From Methylococcales bacterium (GTDB taxonomy: Bacteria; Pseudomonadota; Gammaproteobacteria; Methylococcales; Methylomonadaceae): a stretch of DNA of 8,427 bases. The number at the start of each line of letters is the position of its first letter. The stretch's first letter is position 1. Below the pieces are notes generated by a model, which did not search any database, was not told where the DNA came from, and saw nothing but the letters and a program-made list of their open reading frames with translations. The position numbers were made by a program, and so were the translations under genes. This document shows, piece by piece, positions 6,693 to 8,427 of the stretch. The DNA lies in the NCBI GenBank assembly GCA_023134955.1, contig JAGLUC010000006.1, positions 1-8,427 on the forward strand, in the 5' to 3' direction.

Positions 6693-8427
6693 ATGAGTAT
6701 TATTGAAAAACTAAATGCAAGTCGTAAAGAGTTATTAGATTTAGGTTTAAGAAACCCGTTGATTAATTTTCGTACCAGAAAAGGCAAGGTCGATGTAGTA
6801 GATGAGATCTCACATGAGATTTTTAGAATCTTGGTGATTGATAATAAAAAGATGAGTTTTTCACCTGTGCCTGATAAAGCACTTTCTGATGATGATGGTG
6901 AGTTACTTGAATTATTTTCTGAGGAAGATGCGGATTGGTCAAAATTATTTTCAGAAGATGATGGAAATACTAGTGATAATGGTTTAGCAGGACGACATAC
7001 TGATACTCGCTTACAAACAAAGATGGGGGCCAGTAGTTTACATGCCAGATTATTAACTATGCACAATGGCGCTAATACGTTTATTCAAGAACAGGGCGTT
7101 AACATTCTTTATCTTGCTTTAGGCTTTTTGCATTGGTATGAAGATGATAATTCAGATAAAAAGCGCATTGCACCATTACTCTTAATCCCGGTAGAAATTA
7201 AACGTGCCAGCGCGAAAGAAAAATTCCAACTTAGTTATACAGGTAATGATATTGGTCCTAACTTATCACTGTATGAAAAATTTAAAAATGAGTTCGCAAT
7301 TAAATTACCAGAATTTGATGAGCAGGATACTGTTGATGTTGATGATTATTTTACGCAAGTAGAAAACTGTATTGCGGGTCAAAACCGATGGAAAGTGAGT
7401 CGTGATGAAATGGTTTTAGGTTTCTTTTCATTTGGTAAGTTTTTAATGTACAAAGATTTGGATCATGAGACTTGGCCAGAAGGGAAAAGACCTCAAGACC
7501 ATAGCATTGTTCAAGCCTTATTATCTGAAGGTTTTAGAAATGAGACACCATTAGTGTCTGACGAATCTCATATTGATGATCTGCTTTCGCCTCAAGATGT
7601 AAATTTGGTAATGGATGCAGATAGTTCTCAAACACTGGCCATTCTTGATATTAATTCTGGTCAGAACATGGTCATACAGGGGCCACCAGGTACAGGGAAG
7701 TCTCAAACAATTACAAATGTCATTGCAGAAGCTATTGGTTTAGATAAAAAAGTTCTTTTCGTTTCAGAAAAAATGTCGGCACTTGAAGTTGTTAAGCGAC
7801 GGTTAGATGCTGTTGGTTTAGGCGATGCGGTTCTAGAATTACACAGCCATAAGACAAATAAACGAGCTTTAATTGATGAGTTAAAACGGACAATAAATCT
7901 CGGTAAACCTATTGTTGGAAATATTAATGATGATATTCAGTCATTAACGGAAATGCGGGATCGTTTAAACGCATATTGTGAGGCTGTAAATAAGCCTATT
8001 TTAAATTCATCGATTACTCCTATTGATGCTATTGGTTTATACAAGGGATTAGGTGACGAGGTTACAAGCTTACCTCGTATCGACTTTTCTGAAATGAAAG
8101 ATTGGGATATGGGTGATTTTAAGTCTAATCGACTTAGAGTTGAAGAACTTCAACGCCGTCTTATAGAAATGGGAGTGCCATCTAAAAATTCATTCTGGGG
8201 AATAAAAAGAACTGTATTATTGCCAACTGAAAATGAAAAACTCAAACAAATGCTGGTTGATGTTATTAAGTCTGTAGAGATGCATCGGGCCAATTCATGC
8301 GAGTTAGCTAAACAACTATTTTTAGATGAACCAAATTCGAATCATGAAGTTTCCATGATATGTCGAGCTGCTTTGCGTGCAAGTGAAGCTCCGAAACTGG
8401 AAGGTGTACGTGTTGATAGCGGTGATT
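6693..8427 (+). CDS. DUF4011-type superfamily 1 helicase/ATPase, N-terminal part (runs off the window)
   Basis: An open frame begins at ATG 6693 (AAGAAG at 6682-6687 as a weak ribosome binding site) and stays open to the window edge for 578 codons. The start SRKELLDLGLRNPLINF with a following basic RTRKGK is the hallmark of the DUF4011 family. Another family block is HWYEDDNSDKKRIAPLLLIP at residues 147-166. Residues about 60-95 are an acidic, low-complexity stretch (ELLELFSEEDADWSKLFSED). The nucleotide-binding loop GPPGTGKS is at 330-337, followed by KVLFVSEKMSALEVVKRR, typical of UPF1-like superfamily 1 helicases (AAA_11/AAA_12). The Walker B and later helicase motifs lie beyond the window. 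Known: relatives are usually well over 1,000 residues, often end in a Vsr-like or DUF3320 region, and a DUF4011-helicase-Vsr protein has been reported as anti-phage. Here a defence role is inferred from family and neighbourhood. Confidence 0.9.
   Translation, partial: MSIIEKLNASRKELLDLGLRNPLINFRTRKGKVDVVDEISHEIFRILVIDNKKMSFSPVPDKALSDDDGELLELFSEEDADWSKLFSEDDGNTSDNGLAGRHTDTRLQTKMGASSLHARLLTMHNGANTFIQEQGVNILYLALGFLHWYEDDNSDKKRIAPLLLIPVEIKRASAKEKFQLSYTGNDIGPNLSLYEKFKNEFAIKLPEFDEQDTVDVDDYFTQVENCIAGQNRWKVSRDEMVLGFFSFGKFLMYKDLDHETWPEGKRPQDHSIVQALLSEGFRNETPLVSDESHIDDLLSPQDVNLVMDADSSQTLAILDINSGQNMVIQGPPGTGKSQTITNVIAEAIGLDKKVLFVSEKMSALEVVKRRLDAVGLGDAVLELHSHKTNKRALIDELKRTINLGKPIVGNINDDIQSLTEMRDRLNAYCEAVNKPILNSSITPIDAIGLYKGLGDEVTSLPRIDFSEMKDWDMGDFKSNRLRVEELQRRLIEMGVPSKNSFWGIKRTVLLPTENEKLKQMLVDVIKSVEMHRANSCELAKQLFLDEPNSNHEVSMICRAALRASEAPKLEGVRVDSGD

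Noticed and set aside
6650..7066. 138-residue minus-strand open frame over the helicase start
   Set aside because: It is the antisense of the DUF4011 N-terminus, its serine-rich stretch mirrors the acidic codons, and no family resemblance or ribosome binding site is seen.

Overview
The window is an anti-phage defence region from an AT-rich bacterial chromosome. The codon use, AT-rich spacers and protein sequences look gammaproteobacterial, perhaps a marine lineage such as the Alteromonadales. That placement is an impression from sequence style; there is no rRNA or housekeeping marker to prove it.

Positions 1-5985 hold most of a type I restriction-modification operon, all on the + strand. It begins with the last 17 codons of a probable hsdM (methyltransferase), which overlap the start of hsdS (specificity subunit, two target-recognition domains). 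A broken RhuM-like fragment follows (1276-1428), and its stop overlaps the start of an intact RhuM-Fic protein (1425-2408) carrying a Doc-type HPFNDGNKR motif. After an AT-rich 85-base gap with a dyad comes a full-length hsdR (2494-5985) with DUF4145-like, coiled-coil, PD-(D/E)XK nuclease, SF2 motor and C-terminal helical regions. HsdM, HsdS and HsdR would form the modification and restriction complex. The Fic protein sits where a guard or accessory toxin of the system would be expected.

Positions 5986-6262 are a junction without an intact gene. It contains a 10-bp perfect hairpin just after hsdR, a 10-base direct repeat, and a 33-codon fragment that reads like the C-terminal tail of another HsdS. 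This suggests that an older specificity gene was deleted or recombined here.

Positions 6263-8427 begin a second module: a small ASCH-domain (PUA-like fold) protein followed 37 bases later by a large DUF4011-type superfamily 1 helicase/ATPase. The helicase runs off the window end after 578 codons. The pairing of a possible nucleic-acid or modified-base reader with a large helicase directly beside a type I system is the most interesting unexplained arrangement. No tRNA, rRNA, CRISPR array, transposase or origin was seen.
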